DNA from: Beroe forskalii
Taxonomy: Eukaryota; Ctenophora; Nuda; Beroida; Beroidae
Assembly: GCA_011033025.1 (NCBI GenBank)
Contig: WFMF01000066.1
Span: forward strand, 558,001-622,000
DNA: 64,000 nucleotides
Reading direction: 5' to 3'
Made by a program: the position numbers and the translations under genes. Shown in pieces: positions 62,255 through 64,000 of this stretch. Positions within the stretch are counted from its first letter, which is position 1, and each line of letters starts with the position of its first letter. A model generated the notes under the pieces. The model was not told the DNA's origin and did not search any database. It saw nothing but the letters and a program-made list of their open reading frames with translations.

Positions 62255-62965
62255 TAGCATACTTATATGAAATGATATATTTCCTTGATATGTTTATGCC
62301 AAATTTGTGAATCATAATTACCAAAAGTTTGTTAACTGTTGTCATGACCTACACACCGCACCCTACTCCCAATACTTGCTCGCCATTCCGGCGGCGCATA
62401 TTTAGTACCATCAATGGTTAGGAGTCAGGGCACTGCAAGAATTTTTCACCCGCCGTGTGAAATTCCGTGATGCCACCAGCCTTATCAAGGCCACATTAGT
62501 CTGTTATCAGCTCTGCTGTCTTTTCATCACTTCACTTCACCAGCTAAAATGCACCTTTTAGATTCCGATCAGGATTTTTGGGACACCTTTTTGTTGTATG
62601 ATTTTTATGTGAATGCTGAGAATGTTTAATTAAGGTGTTAATGAATAGAAGCTTTGCCTCACTTTTGAAGGCAACCGCGGATCGTTTTACCCAAAAAAGT
62701 GACATCTAGCTCAATAATCAAGCCGGTTGCGCGCGCCGGGCCCGGCGCGCGCAACCGGCTTGATTATTGAGCGCGCGTACGTACGTGCTATACTACCCTT
62801 AGCTTATGCTGAAATGATCCCACATCGATAAAATGTCACTGCGCGTTACGCAAAGTTGAGAAAAATTTGCCACAATTGTCCATTTTCCACGTCGACAGTT
62901 TCTGTTAACCAAATGCGCCAGTAATTGATTTAATCGGACGAAAAAGCCATGAAAGATGAAAATAC
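62255..62965. other. Arm sequence with the 64-bp palindrome
   Basis: 62709-62772 repeats the perfect palindrome of 21516-21579. The remainder shows no gene. The terminal SEC13 exon should lie in this direction but is not convincingly identified. Confidence 0.6.
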
Positions 62966-63981
62966 CTTGTTGTCACCGCCACTGACTGCTAGGATGTCTC
63001 CCATGACTGACCAGCTGAGGTGCCAGACAACGTCGTCAAATGTGTGCATAGTTCGCTGCAATGGTACACGAATAAGTAATTCACGAATTCATAAGCAATG
63101 CATAAGTGCAACAGCATTTTTCAAAAAATTACATAGTTTGCGCTTGAGATTAAATTAGTATTTGATATGTAACATGATATGACATGTTTTTGATTGTAAT
63201 TTCTCGAACTTCCGTTGCTAAAACATAATAACTCAGGCTAATCCAGCTAATGTGATTGCTGCCCATACCTTGCTATCCCACGCCGCCTTGTCAAGGTCCT
63301 TGCACTGCCAGATAATGACTTTACCATCGTGACAACAGCTGGCAATGGTGTTGGTGGTGAACCCCGTATCAGGGGCCCAGGCTACGTCACGGACCCAGTT
63401 AGTGTGACCTTCCAGTTGGGCTTCCAACTCCCAAACACCCTTGTCGTCACTGAGAAATGGGTGTTATGAGTATGAGATGGTTAACATTGGTCCATCAGGC
63501 AGTGAATGGTATACGATCAACCGAATAGCTCTGCTATAATGGACAAAATGCTGGATGAAAACCGTGTCAGAATTAAATTGGGAATAACTTCATCAAATCA
63601 AACGATCTCATGCCGTCAACCGATTGAGAGCTAAGTTTCCATGCTTTTCAGTGTACCCTCAATACCTGAATTTCCAGATCTTTACCAGATTGTCACCTCC
63701 TCCGGAGGCAAACCTCTTGCTAACCACGTCGTATCCTTTGTTACTCGGCTGTCAAGGGTTTATTGATCATTTTATCACAGTCTAAACGAATATCGAGGAA
63801 ATTTAAAGCAGTAAAGTATGACCAAAGAGCTAGAAACATACGGAAACTTTATCAAGCAATTATAAATGCCTTTGTACATTGACCATTGAATTTTGCGCTG
63901 TACCATGTACATTGTATAACTCACATCGAGTGTAGTACCGGAGGGGTGCGAGGGTGCCCAGGTGACTGCATTCACTCCTGT
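62966..63981 (-). CDS. SEC13: SEC13, right copy: exons 5-8, open
   Basis: Minus-strand exons 63981-63925 (exon 5), 63748-63666 (exon 6), 63449-63269 (exon 7) and 63055-62966 (exon 8), with the same splice sites and phases as the left copy. Exon 5 is intact here: 57 nt encoding [19 protein letters not shown] with the Trp codon that is a stop on the left. Exons 6 to 8 look identical to the left copy. Exons 1 to 4 would lie beyond the window end. This is the copy more likely to encode functional SEC13. Confidence 0.9.
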
Positions 63982-64000
63982 CTGAAGCGAATATAACCAT

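Larger units (their letters stand above)
53172..64000 (-). repeat. Right arm of giant inverted repeat
   Basis: Reverse complement of 20295-37551 apart from indels, truncated by the window end. Arm-specific insertions: 54709-55134 (GGCCGAG element) and 60378-61513 (hAT-like). It lacks the left arm's composite elements, the 1.25-kb segment and about 120 bp of the small ORF. Confidence 0.93.

Overview
The window is nuclear DNA of an animal, not of a microbe. It holds spliced genes with GT-AG introns, including the COPII/nuclear-pore gene SEC13 and an organic-anion transporter of the SLCO/OATP family with its Kazal-like extracellular loop. The rest is dense with CR1/Jockey-type LINEs, hAT-like and MULE-like foldback elements, a Helitron and many minisatellites. 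This fits a repeat-rich, highly heterozygous (probably marine) invertebrate. The sequence alone does not fix the phylum.

Layout. 1-9145 is stacked repeats: a minisatellite-flanked foldback element with a telomere-like core (128-1135), a 3.2-kb foldback (2031-5278), and the RNase H end of a LINE cut by a MITE (5673-7218). 9146-12677 (minus) is a decayed reverse-transcriptase gene split by a hAT-like element. 13065-21327 (plus) holds SEC13 exons 1-8; intron 3 carries a 5.7-kb nested element. 20295-37551 is the left arm of a very large inverted repeat. Its right arm is 53172 to the window end, and the axis lies near 45.3 kb. Each arm carries SEC13 exons, an unrecognised small ORF, a stacked-hairpin MITE and two adjacent LINEs. 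The arms differ by several mobile-element insertions, so one arm supplies the empty site for the other. The spacer (37552-53171) holds a 780-bp foldback at the left breakpoint, a decayed retroelement piece, the SLCO-like gene (minus, ten recognisable exons, 45923-40762), several MITEs and a 64-residue secreted-peptide gene (53009-53203). The 3' tip of that peptide gene is the inner edge of the inverted repeat.

The two cellular genes, SEC13 and the SLCO-like transporter, are unrelated housekeeping and transport genes; I see no operon-like or pathway link. The most notable items are: the inverted duplication, which could be real or two haplotypes joined head to head; a minisatellite that amplified the transporter's own 3' splice site about 33 times; and a Helitron with captured coding-like sequence between opposed 11-bp minisatellite arrays, sitting inside a hAT-like element. 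A recurring theme is that most TIR elements here carry a private minisatellite made of short palindromic words.

Boundaries were read by eye. Element classes rest on target-site duplications and end motifs, not on database searches.
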